Shown: in pieces, positions 54,702-62,767 of the stretch | How positions within the stretch are numbered: position 1 is the first letter of the stretch | Layout of the letters: each line of letters starts with the position of its first letter | Source: an uncultured Prevotellaceae bacterium | Lineage (GTDB): Bacteria > Bacteroidota > Bacteroidia > Bacteroidales > Bacteroidaceae | Direction: 5' to 3' | DNA length: 64,000 bases | Assembly (NCBI GenBank): GCA_900319225.1 | Contig: ONNV01000001.1 | Span: 222,663 to 286,662, forward strand | The notes under the pieces: model-generated | Databases searched by the model: none | What the model was told of the DNA's origin: nothing | What the model saw: the letters and a program-made list of their open reading frames with translations, nothing else | Made by a program: the position numbers and the translations under genes

Positions 54702-57110
54702 ATGATAGATTACCAGAGTGAACTTAATCCGAGCCAATGTGACGCCGTTCTCTATACTGACGGTGACTGCATGGTCATAGCCGGTGCCGGTTCCGGAAAA
54801 ACACGAGTACTCACATACCGCATTGCACATCTGCTTGAGGAGGGCGTGGAGCCTTGGTCCATACTGGCGCTTACCTTTACCAACAAGGCTGCCGGTGAGA
54901 TGAAACAGCGTATTGCCATGAAGGTGGGTGAGAACAGGGCCAAATATCTGTGGATGGGTACGTTCCACAGCATATTCAGCCGTATATTGCGCTCTGAGGC
55001 TGCCTATATAGGATACAGCCCCAACTTTACCATCTATGACCAGACTGACAGTCAGAACCTCATCAAGTCTATCGTAAAGGAGATGCAGCTGGATGACAAG
55101 ACCTATAAGGCAAATGTCGTACAGAATCGCATATCGAATGCCAAGAACCGCCTGATTACGGCATCGGGCTATGTCCAGAATGCCGATATCTACAAGCATG
55201 ACCAGTTCAAGCGCATTCCTATGGTGGGCAAGATCTACGAGCGCTATGAGCAGCGTTGCCGTCAGTCCGATGCCATGGATTTTGATGACCTTCTGCTCAA
55301 CACGTTCATACTGTTCCGTGACAACCCGGAGGTTCTGGAGCGTTACGGCACATCATTCAAGCATATCCTGGTGGATGAGTATCAGGATACCAACTATGCC
55401 CAGCACTGCATTGTGTGGCAGCTTACCCGTAACGGGGCCAAGGTTTGCGTAGTGGGTGACGATGCCCAGAGTATCTACTCGTTCCGCGGAGCCAACCTGG
55501 ACAACATGCTCAAGTTCTCCAAACTCTATCCTGACTCAAAGCTGTTCAAGCTGGAGCAGAACTACCGCTCCACCCAGACCATCGTTGAGGCCGCTGGCAG
55601 CCTTATCTGCAAGAACCACGCCCAGATTCCCAAGAAAGTCTTCTCGGAGAACGAGCAGGGTGACAAGATAAAGGTGCTCCGTGCACATTCAGACCTGGAG
55701 GAGAGTGAGATGGTGGTAAACCGCCTTTTGGATCTGCATACCTTCAATGATGTGCCATGGCGTGAGATGGCTATCCTGTACCGTACCAACGCTCAGTCAC
55801 GTCCGCTTGAGGAGGCGCTGCGCAAACGCGGATTACCATATAAGATATACGGAGGCCTGTCATTCTACCAGCGTAAGGAAATCAAGGACCTGATTGCCTA
55901 TTTCCGCATGAGCGTGAATCCCAATGATGAGGAGGCGTTCAAGCGTATCATTAACTATCCCGCCCGTGGAATAGGACAGACTACGGTTGGTAAGATACTG
56001 TCTGTGGCTATGTCCGGCGGCGTAAGCCTGTGGACCGTAATCAGTGATCCGGCCGCATATGCACTTGATGTAAACTCCGGCACAGCGACTAAACTGGCCG
56101 GTTTCAGGAGCATGATGGAGAGCTTCATTGCCGATGCATCGGCCTTTGATGCCCATCATCTTGCAGAGCGTATCGTTGAGGAGACCGGCATAATGCGTGA
56201 ACTGCGTGCCGATACCACCGTAGAGGGAGTAGGGCGCCGTGAGAATGTAGAGGAACTGCTTGCCAACATAGCGCAGTTCTGCCAGGACCGTAAGGAAGAG
56301 GGTAATGCGCACCTCCTTATGACCGATTATCTGAGTGAGGTGTCACTCATGACGGATCAGGATAATGAGACTGATGAGGACCTGGAGAAGGTTACTCTGA
56401 TGACTGTACATGCGGCAAAGGGTCTGGAATTTGATGCCGTTTTCATTGTGGGACTTGAGGAGAACCTCTTCCCCAGTGATATGAGCGGTGATGATGAGCG
56501 CCAGATAGAAGAGGAGAGGAGGCTCTTCTATGTGGCCATGACCCGTGCCCGCAAGTACCTTACGCTGCTGTTTGCTACCAGCCGTTTCAAATTTGGCAGT
56601 GTGGATTTCTGTACTCCCAGCAGGTTCTTGAAGGATATTGATTCACGGTATTTGAATATGCCTAGCGAGGGGGTTAAGGCTTCTTGGGCTGATAATTCGG
56701 GGACAGTCCCAGGCTCGCTGTTTGAGCCTAAGCGCAAGTTGGAACAAACGGGGACAGTCCCCTTTGGCTCCGGGAAGTATTCTCGTATCAGTAAACCTAA
56801 GTTGGAGCCAAATGGGACAGTCCCCGGTTCGCAGTTCAGGCCTAAGACGGAATTTGAGAGAAAGGCAGAGAAGAAACCTTGGGAGCAGGGTCATTTCCAG
56901 GTGGTTACTGAATCCATGCTCAAGAACAGCGCTCCAGCATCGGACTCCGCTCTGCATGTGGGTAACATTATAGAGCACGAGCGTTTCGGAATAGGAGAGG
57001 TCCTGTCAGTAGAGGGCACCGGCGACAACGCCAAGGCCCGCATCAAGTTCCTAAACGTAGGAGAGAAAACCCTCCTCCTCAAATTCGCCCGCTACAAAAT
57101 CCTCAAGTGA
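54702..57110 (+). CDS. pcrA: UvrD/PcrA-type ATP-dependent DNA helicase
   Basis: 802 residues from the ATG at 54702; a TTG three codons upstream is not needed. Superfamily 1A motifs in order: Q-motif LNPSQCDAV, Walker A AGAGSGKT, motif Ia TFTNKAAGEM, Walker B VDEYQDTN, motif III GDDAQSIYSFRGA, motif IV QNYRSTQ, motif V TVHAAKGLEFDAV, motif VI YVAMTRAR. It unwinds DNA in repair and plasmid or replication-conflict processing. Residues ~665-710, between the helicase core and the C-terminal interaction (Tudor-like) domain, carry three REP-derived GTVP repeats read in frame; this stretch is not part of the normal protein. No stop or frameshift results. Confidence 0.95.
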   Translation: MIDYQSELNPSQCDAVLYTDGDCMVIAGAGSGKTRVLTYRIAHLLEEGVEPWSILALTFTNKAAGEMKQRIAMKVGENRAKYLWMGTFHSIFSRILRSEAAYIGYSPNFTIYDQTDSQNLIKSIVKEMQLDDKTYKANVVQNRISNAKNRLITASGYVQNADIYKHDQFKRIPMVGKIYERYEQRCRQSDAMDFDDLLLNTFILFRDNPEVLERYGTSFKHILVDEYQDTNYAQHCIVWQLTRNGAKVCVVGDDAQSIYSFRGANLDNMLKFSKLYPDSKLFKLEQNYRSTQTIVEAAGSLICKNHAQIPKKVFSENEQGDKIKVLRAHSDLEESEMVVNRLLDLHTFNDVPWREMAILYRTNAQSRPLEEALRKRGLPYKIYGGLSFYQRKEIKDLIAYFRMSVNPNDEEAFKRIINYPARGIGQTTVGKILSVAMSGGVSLWTVISDPAAYALDVNSGTATKLAGFRSMMESFIADASAFDAHHLAERIVEETGIMRELRADTTVEGVGRRENVEELLANIAQFCQDRKEEGNAHLLMTDYLSEVSLMTDQDNETDEDLEKVTLMTVHAAKGLEFDAVFIVGLEENLFPSDMSGDDERQIEEERRLFYVAMTRARKYLTLLFATSRFKFGSVDFCTPSRFLKDIDSRYLNMPSEGVKASWADNSGTVPGSLFEPKRKLEQTGTVPFGSGKYSRISKPKLEPNGTVPGSQFRPKTEFERKAEKKPWEQGHFQVVTESMLKNSAPASDSALHVGNIIEHERFGIGEVLSVEGTGDNAKARIKFLNVGEKTLLLKFARYKILK
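56699..56825. repeat. Three REP-like palindromes inside pcrA
   Basis: The core GGGGACAGTCCC(C) occurs at 56699-56710, 56750-56762 and 56814-56825. Copies 1 and 3 are parts of a ~40-bp direct repeat (peptides GTVPGSLFEPK and GTVPGSQFRPK). Copies 2 and 3 with flanks form a 22-bp inverted repeat (56750-56771 with 56804-56825) matching at 20 of 22 positions. The same core tops the nqr terminator at 17193-17205. Confidence 0.85.
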
Positions 57111-57120
57111 TACAACTCAA

Positions 57121-57187
57121 CGCATTGGGGACGGTTCTGTTCGCGAACAGAACCGTCCCCAACGCGAACAGAACCGTCCCCAATGCG
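57121..57187. repeat. REP-like compound palindrome after pcrA
   Basis: A perfect 24-bp inverted repeat (57121-57144 with 57164-57187), and inside it a perfect 38-bp palindrome (57125-57162) whose second half is a direct copy of the outer right arm. The unit contains GGGGACGGTTCTGTTCGC. It fills the gap between the pcrA stop and the convergent DUF4249 stop, and probably ends one or both transcripts. Confidence 0.85.
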
Positions 57188-58279
57188 TTACTTCCAGCGG
57201 CGGCAGTATGTTAGCTGCGGGGTGGTGGGGGTGTAGGTGGCTAGGATGCCGGCTCCGCCCTGGACGTTGGTCAGGATGGTTACGGGCTCGGCCATGAAGG
57301 AGGTGTTTGACTTGTCAAAGTCCTTCACGGACCTGTAGTAGTAATAGTAGGTCCTGGAGAGCGTGTAGAGCTTTATGTTGGGATTGTAAATGACATGATC
57401 CTTCATCTTGTCGGCTGTAGAATAAGGGGTGATGTCTGTTATTGTGCTGTCTGCGCTGTAGGTGTAGATGTAAGCTATGGTGTCAGGAACCTGCATGAGC
57501 AGCTCAAAACTGACCTTGTTGCCGTCCTTGAGGTAGAGGTCATCAAATATGAAGAATGTCTTGCCCGATTCCAACTGGCTGTCGGCCGATGTCTCCTCAA
57601 GCATGGCGGTAGCCTCGCTGGCCTGTCCCAGAAGTATCTTTGTCTTGGCCGGTATCTTGTAAAAAGCGGGCGACGTTATGGTGTCATACGTATCCAGAGT
57701 GTCATTGTAGATGTAGTATGTGTAGGTGGGATCGACCGTAAGGATATAGTAATCCGTCTCTCCTTCACGATGGCCGATCTCTGCCTCGACAACCCATGCA
57801 GAATCAACCCTGCGGTCATCAAACGGTTCCTCAAAGTCATCAAACATATCCATAAACACGCGTTTTTTCACATACTTCTTGGTATATCCGTTCAATGTGC
57901 AACTCTGCATGAAAGGAACTGTGTCAGTTGCTGTCACGGTGCCGTATTTGTCATGGTGGGCATAAACCGATATGATATCACCCTGACTGAGAGTCCTGCC
58001 GTCAGTGTATCCCTTAAGGCTATCCACATATGCGGCGTTCTTTTCCTGCCCGTTTATGGTGACGCTGATGTCAATCCCGTCATTAAGCACGTTGCCGGTA
58101 TGGTATTGGTCCAGGAAGAATGAGCTGTGACTCATCTCAAATACCGGAATCTGGCCTGACTCCGAGATGCTGTTTACAATAAGCATGCGCTTGCCGTCCG
58201 GGCCTTTATAGTCTATATCCTTGACGCATGCGGTCATCAGGAGTGCGGCTGCTATTATGATTATATTGTGCTGTCTCAT
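57188..58279 (-). CDS. DUF4249 family lipoprotein
   Basis: 363 residues with lipoprotein signal ending LLMTAC (Cys18). The body is DUF4249: KRMLIVNSISESGQIPVFEM and the GTVTATDTVP region near 120. These proteins almost always follow a TonB-dependent receptor with a carboxypeptidase-like domain, as here, 6 bp downstream of it on the same strand. They are thought to be surface or periplasmic partners of the receptor; the ligand is unknown. The stop abuts the REP palindrome. Confidence 0.88.
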   Translation of the reverse strand: MRQHNIIIIAAALLMTACVKDIDYKGPDGKRMLIVNSISESGQIPVFEMSHSSFFLDQYHTGNVLNDGIDISVTINGQEKNAAYVDSLKGYTDGRTLSQGDIISVYAHHDKYGTVTATDTVPFMQSCTLNGYTKKYVKKRVFMDMFDDFEEPFDDRRVDSAWVVEAEIGHREGETDYYILTVDPTYTYYIYNDTLDTYDTITSPAFYKIPAKTKILLGQASEATAMLEETSADSQLESGKTFFIFDDLYLKDGNKVSFELLMQVPDTIAYIYTYSADSTITDITPYSTADKMKDHVIYNPNIKLYTLSRTYYYYYRSVKDFDKSNTSFMAEPVTILTNVQGGAGILATYTPTTPQLTYCRRWK

Positions 58280-58285
58280 AATTCT

Positions 58286-60706
58286 TTAGAATGAAATTGC
58301 GTAACTGATTGAAGGTAGGATAGGGAACAGGGTGAGCTGGCGCAGCGTGCGTTTCTCCTGATATTCATCGCCCACCTGCTCACTCTTGGTATAGACGTAA
58401 ACCAGGAACGGGTTACGGTTGTTGTATGCATTGTAGATGCTAAGGTTGAACGTCCTCTCAGCCCTTGCGTTCAGTTTCTTGTGCCAGTTGAATCCCAGGT
58501 CCAGACGGTGGGTGGGATTGAGACGGAAATTGTTGCGGTTGTCATAATAACCCAGTGATGTGGCCAGGTTCTTGCTGCCGTCATCTATCAGATTGCCGGT
58601 GTTGTAGTACTGGGTGTAGATGGTACCGCAGTTTCCGGTCTCGTAAAGCCAGGTGACTGACATGTCAAACCTGTCACTGAACTTGTAGTTGCAGGTTATG
58701 TCCAGCTTGTGGCGGCGGTCATACTTGGCGTCGAATGTGCGGCCTCCGTTTATTACCATATCCTCACGGTCAAACCTGCGCTGCGACTTACTCCATGTGT
58801 ATGAAATCCAGCCGTTGAACTTGCCCACAGAGCGCTGAGCCATGAACTCCACTCCGTAACTCCAGCCACGTCCCATGGCCACCTTGTTCTGCCAGTCAGT
58901 ATCGCCCGACATGTAACTGGAACCCTCCTTGTACTCAAGCAGGTTGTCCATCTCCTTGTAATAACCCTCAAGCGTGAAATCGGCCAGCCCTTCAATGCTG
59001 TATGCGGCTCCAAGCGCCCACTGGTGCGAGTGCTCCGGCTCAATATTGGCGGTAACCGGCACCCACAGGTCTGTAGGCAAGTTAATCATGTTGTTTGACA
59101 GCAGGTGTACATACTGTGTCATGTAGGCGTAACCGGTCTTGACCGATAAATCATCAGTAATAAGGAAACGTGCGCTGATTCTGGGCTCCACGGACTGGTA
59201 ATGACGTCCGTTTACGTTGAATGAAGCGTAACCCGCGCCGATGTCAGCCTTGATGACATCAGTCAGCTCCATATCATCCTCTACATAAAGCTGGAACTCA
59301 TGTGCGGAAATGTCATGAGAACCGTATGATTTGCTGAAAGAGCTGGCAGGAACGCTGTCATTGGGGTTGTTTGACCCTATCTCCATGTCTATGACATCAG
59401 GGGTGAACTTATGGTGGGTGTAACTGCCTCCAAACCTGATATCCTGTCCCGGTGTGGGCGACCAGTGGAAATCCGTACGCAGCGATGCGTCATAGATGCC
59501 GGATCTCATCTTGATTCCGGCATTGTTGCTGCTCTGGTTGATTTTGTCCTTCTCTTCAATCTCTATGCCCATACGATGACGGTAGCGGGTGTAGTTGGCG
59601 CTCACGTCCATAAAGAGCTTGGGACCTATCACATGGTTCCAGCGGATGGCCGCAACCGTATTACCCCAGCGCCAGTTCAGTCTGGTGCGGTTCTTGACCT
59701 CGCCGTCGGCCCCTTTGTACTTGAAGAATATGTCATCATCACCGCTGTACCAGCTCAGATAGAGACGGTCGCGGTCATTGAACTTATGGTTTATCTTTAC
59801 GTTCAGGTCATAGAAGTAGTAACCCATACCCAGGTCGTCGGCATCGGCATAATTGAACAGCTTGTTGAGAGCCAGCGCACCGTTGAGCATAAGGTCAGAG
59901 TAGGTGCGGCGGGCGGATATGTTGAATGACGTCTTACCTTTTATAATAGGACCCTCAAAATTGAACTTGGATGATATCAGGCCTATTGATACGTTGCCGT
60001 GATAGTTGTTCAGGTCACCGTCTTTCATGCGGATATCCACTACCGATGACAGACGGCCGTAGTAATGTGCGGGGAAACTGCCCTTGTAGAGTGTCACGTT
60101 CTTGATGGCATCGGGATTGAAAACCGAGAACATGCCGAACATGTGGTTCACGTTGTATACCGGCACACCGTCCAGCAGTAGCAGGTTCTCATCGGGGTTG
60201 CCGCCGCGTACGTACAGTCCGGCTGTGGCTTCGGCTCCGGCCTGGACTCCGGGCAGCAGCTGCAGGGCCTTGAGCACATCGGTCTCGCCGAACATGGCGG
60301 GAACGGCCTTGATCTGCTCTATGGGTATGTCTACGGCGCTCATCTGTGACCCGCGAACGCCCAGGATTTCACGGTTTCCTATAATTGTCACTTCCGATAA
60401 CTCATCAATGACCGGTACCTGAATGTTGATTACCGTGTCGCGGCTCAGGTTGAACGGAATGACCACAGGTTTGTAGCCTACGTAGCCGGTACGAATCTCG
60501 ACCGGACCGTCGGGTAGGGTGAGTGAGTAGTATCCGTACTCGTTCGTTATGCCGCCACGGCTGCTTTTCAAATCCAGAATCGTTGCGCCGATTAGTGTCT
60601 CCTGACTTGATTTGTCGGTGATAAAGCCGCTGACCGTATGCTTGGTCTGGGCTTGCAAACAAGCTGCCGATAAAAATGACAGCAATAATGTGGTGATTCG
60701 TCTCAT
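58286..60706 (-). CDS. TonB-dependent outer-membrane receptor with carboxypeptidase-like N-terminal domain
   Basis: 806 residues from the ATG at 60706; a TTG four codons upstream lies in a terminator. Signal peptide to ~20. Residues ~22-110 are a CarboxypepD_reg-like domain (HTVSGFITDKSSQETLIGAT, TNEYGYYSLTLPDG). The plug follows (ELSEVTIIGNREILG, LLPGVQAGAEATAGLYVRGG, NLLLLDGVPVYN), then a 22-stranded barrel ending ILPSISYAISF. It takes up a ligand with TonB energy, together with the DUF4249 lipoprotein. It is shorter than SusC receptors and has no SusD. No promoter of the usual form was found; it lies downstream of the tRNA cluster on the same strand. Confidence 0.93.
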   Translation of the reverse strand: MRRITTLLLSFLSAACLQAQTKHTVSGFITDKSSQETLIGATILDLKSSRGGITNEYGYYSLTLPDGPVEIRTGYVGYKPVVIPFNLSRDTVINIQVPVIDELSEVTIIGNREILGVRGSQMSAVDIPIEQIKAVPAMFGETDVLKALQLLPGVQAGAEATAGLYVRGGNPDENLLLLDGVPVYNVNHMFGMFSVFNPDAIKNVTLYKGSFPAHYYGRLSSVVDIRMKDGDLNNYHGNVSIGLISSKFNFEGPIIKGKTSFNISARRTYSDLMLNGALALNKLFNYADADDLGMGYYFYDLNVKINHKFNDRDRLYLSWYSGDDDIFFKYKGADGEVKNRTRLNWRWGNTVAAIRWNHVIGPKLFMDVSANYTRYRHRMGIEIEEKDKINQSSNNAGIKMRSGIYDASLRTDFHWSPTPGQDIRFGGSYTHHKFTPDVIDMEIGSNNPNDSVPASSFSKSYGSHDISAHEFQLYVEDDMELTDVIKADIGAGYASFNVNGRHYQSVEPRISARFLITDDLSVKTGYAYMTQYVHLLSNNMINLPTDLWVPVTANIEPEHSHQWALGAAYSIEGLADFTLEGYYKEMDNLLEYKEGSSYMSGDTDWQNKVAMGRGWSYGVEFMAQRSVGKFNGWISYTWSKSQRRFDREDMVINGGRTFDAKYDRRHKLDITCNYKFSDRFDMSVTWLYETGNCGTIYTQYYNTGNLIDDGSKNLATSLGYYDNRNNFRLNPTHRLDLGFNWHKKLNARAERTFNLSIYNAYNNRNPFLVYVYTKSEQVGDEYQEKRTLRQLTLFPILPSISYAISF

Positions 60707-60711
60707 TATTG

Positions 60712-60750
60712 AAAACAAAAAAAGCAGCTTATTTTTTAGACAAGCTGCTT
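60712..60750 (-). terminator. Terminator of the tRNA cluster
   Basis: AAGCAGCTT (minus strand, from 60750) pairs with AAGCTGCTT (to 60722) around an 11-nt loop, followed by TTTTTTTG. It sits 6 bp upstream of the TonB receptor start, so any read-through would feed that gene. Confidence 0.8.
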
Positions 60751-60771
60751 AGTAATAATCATTTAAAATGG

Positions 60772-60844
<73 letters not shown>

Positions 60845-60850
60845 AGATAG

Positions 60851-60934
60851 TGAAGAGAATGAGACTCGAACTCACACGACATAATTGTCACTACCCCCTC
60901 AAAGTAGCGCGTCTACCAATTCCGCCATCTCTCC
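60851..60934 (-). tRNA. tRNA-Leu (anticodon GAG)
   Basis: 84 nt with a long variable arm. Acceptor GGAGAGA/TCTCTTC (one G-T), discriminator A; anticodon stem CTACT/GGTAG with loop TTGAGGG; T-arm GTGAG-TTCGAGT-CTCAT. Its first base follows the tRNA-Gly remnant without any spacer. Confidence 0.95.
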
Positions 60935-60994
<60 letters not shown>

Positions 60995-61018
60995 AGGTGC
61001 TTTCTTGTGAAAGCGGTG

Positions 61019-61049
61019 CAAAGGTAGTGGTTTTGGGGAGACTTTCAAA
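61019..61049 (-). promoter_or_regulatory. Promoter of the tRNA cluster
   Basis: Minus strand TTTG (61049-61046), 19-bp spacer, TACCTTTG (61026-61019); 24 bp upstream of the first tRNA base. An ideal match. The -33 element lies in the loop of the amidohydrolase terminator. Confidence 0.8.
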
Positions 61050-61078
61050 AGATTATTGGGATTTTTTTTAGTCTCCCC
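61035..61078 (-). terminator. Terminator of the amidohydrolase gene
   Basis: Perfect 9-bp stem GGGGAGACT (minus, 61078-61070) with AGTCTCCCC (61043-61035) and a 26-nt T/A-rich loop. The T-run is in the loop rather than after the stem, so it is an imperfect terminator. Confidence 0.5.
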
Positions 61079-61098
61079 GCCACTTTTTCTTTGCTGTG

Positions 61099-62406
61099 TC
61101 AGTTTTGCATCAGACGGTCTATGTGCTTTTGGGCAGTCTGGCAGACGTCTTTGGCGTTCATTGTCAGGCATATGCGGTCTTTGACGACTATCTGGCCGTT
61201 AACTATGACTGTCTCCACATCCTGGGCATGTGCACTGTAAACCAGCTCTGAAATAAGGTTGGTGTGCGGATACAGATGCGGTTTTTCCAGGTCAACAATC
61301 TGGATATCGGCCAAAGCGCCTGGTGCCAGAACTCCAAGTTCACCCTCCCGTCCTATAGCTTTGGCACCGTTGACGGTTGCCATCTTCAATGCGGTATAAG
61401 CAGGGATGGCGCAAGGATCCATAGTGGCCACTTTCTGTAACAATGAAGCGGAGCGCATCTCCTCCCACATATCCAGGTCATTGTTGGATGATGCACCGTC
61501 AGTGCCCAATGCTACGTTTACGCCGGCATCCATCATCTTCTTGACGGGAGCTATGCCGGATGCCAGTTTCATGTTGCTCTGCGGGTTGTGGGCAACTGAT
61601 ACGTGGTTTCTGGCCAGGATCTCAATGTCCTTGTCGCTTACCATTACGCAGTGTGCGGCAAGAGTGGGGGTGCTGAACAGTCCGGCCTTCTCAAAATACT
61701 CTGTGGGGCTCATTCCGTATTTGGCACGTGCGTCGCGGTCCTCGGTCTCAGTCTCGGCCAGATGTACATGGCTGGCTGTTCCAAGCTCCTTGGCAAGACT
61801 GATGGAGCGCTCCAGGTTCTCTTTAGATAAGGTATATATGGCATGCGGACCCATTATCATGGTGACTAGGCGGCTCTGTGAGAAACGTTTCTGAACCTGA
61901 CGCCAGTCATTCTCAAAGTGCTCCATCCTGAAATCCATGGGGCAGGGGCTTACAAAGGCGCGGATTCCTGCGCTCTCAGCAGCTTCAGCTATGGCCTCCT
62001 CATAGGGATACATGTCAACCAATGTGGTGGTTCCGCCCATGAGCATCTCAAGCATTCCCAAACGGGCACCTGCATAAACCTCGTCATAACCCATCTTGCC
62101 CTCAATAGGCCAGATGTGCTCCTGCAGCCACTCCATGAGAGGTACATCATCAGATATGCCCCTAAGCAATGCCATTGCTACGTGGGTGTGGGTGTTTATA
62201 AGGCCCGGCATGACTATCTTGCCGCAGGCGTCAATTTCTGTGCAGTCATCTTTATGGCTGGCAATGAAGCGGTCGGCCTCAGCGCTGTCTTTGCTTACAA
62301 ATGCTATCCTTTCACCCTCAATACCTAGATATCCTTTGTAGTAAAGTTCCTGGCCCTCAGAGGCGTTCATGGGCAGTATTATGCCGTTTTTTATAAGAAT
62401 GTTCAT
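61099..62406 (-). CDS. Amidohydrolase, S-adenosylhomocysteine/methylthioadenosine deaminase-like
   Basis: 435 residues from the ATG at 62406 (MNILIKNGIILPMNASEG); a TTG start seven codons upstream is less likely. Metal-dependent amidohydrolase motifs: NTHTHVAMALLRG (HxH), GPHAIYTLS, HLAETETE, AAHCVMVSDKDI and ALGTDGASSNNDLDMWEE with the catalytic Asp. The pattern fits the MtaD/SsnA group of 5'-methylthioadenosine/SAH deaminases or chlorohydrolase-like enzymes. It probably removes an amino group from adenosine-type by-products of methyl transfer. Cytoplasmic; single-gene unit. Confidence 0.9.
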   Translation of the reverse strand: MNILIKNGIILPMNASEGQELYYKGYLGIEGERIAFVSKDSAEADRFIASHKDDCTEIDACGKIVMPGLINTHTHVAMALLRGISDDVPLMEWLQEHIWPIEGKMGYDEVYAGARLGMLEMLMGGTTTLVDMYPYEEAIAEAAESAGIRAFVSPCPMDFRMEHFENDWRQVQKRFSQSRLVTMIMGPHAIYTLSKENLERSISLAKELGTASHVHLAETETEDRDARAKYGMSPTEYFEKAGLFSTPTLAAHCVMVSDKDIEILARNHVSVAHNPQSNMKLASGIAPVKKMMDAGVNVALGTDGASSNNDLDMWEEMRSASLLQKVATMDPCAIPAYTALKMATVNGAKAIGREGELGVLAPGALADIQIVDLEKPHLYPHTNLISELVYSAHAQDVETVIVNGQIVVKDRICLTMNAKDVCQTAQKHIDRLMQN

Positions 62407-62426
62407 GTCCTGGTGTTTGTTTTGCA

Positions 62427-62434
62427 CAAAGGTA
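62427..62434 (-). promoter_or_regulatory. -7 element for the amidohydrolase
   Basis: TACCTTTG on the minus strand, 20 bp upstream of the ATG at 62406. No -33 TTTG at the right spacing. Confidence 0.5.
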
Positions 62435-62709
62435 ATAAAACTATCAGATACATCCTGCCCATATTTGTCCTGAGTGTTTATACATGGCTGATTTGTGTAT
62501 AATATAGTTCAAATACGGGTTCAAATTTGTTCTTGTTGGAACAAAAACACACATTGGATTTAACGGTAAGCATGCTCTACAATATCCCACAAGCTCTATT
62601 TTACGTTTCATCTATACTTGGCAATTTATACAATTTCAAACTTTTTAACTTTTGGAGTTTTTCATGAATAATTTTAATCAGATTGGGCAAGTCCACCTAA
62701 ATTCCAACA
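62435..62709. other. AT-rich divergent intergenic stretch
   Basis: No gene seen. It contains a direct repeat GTTCAAAT (62507-62514 and 62519-62526, period 12) next to an inverted repeat TTTGTTC (62526-62532) / GAACAAA (62539-62545). These could be binding sites for a regulator of the fimbrillin-like gene, but this is only a pattern. Confidence 0.35.
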
Positions 62710-62738
62710 TTGCTACCTCAAAAACAATTTTATCTTTG
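62710..62738 (+). promoter_or_regulatory. Promoter of the fimbrillin-like gene
   Basis: TTG (62710-62712), 18-bp spacer, TATCTTTG (62731-62738), 29 bp upstream of the ATG. Confidence 0.6.
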
Positions 62739-62767
62739 GTACAGAAATCAAGGCAAACCGTTTTGAA

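Noticed and set aside
56640-56880. Frameshift or assembly error in PcrA linker
   Set aside because: The frame stays open through the repeats and the C-terminal domain follows normally; the repeats explain the odd sequence.
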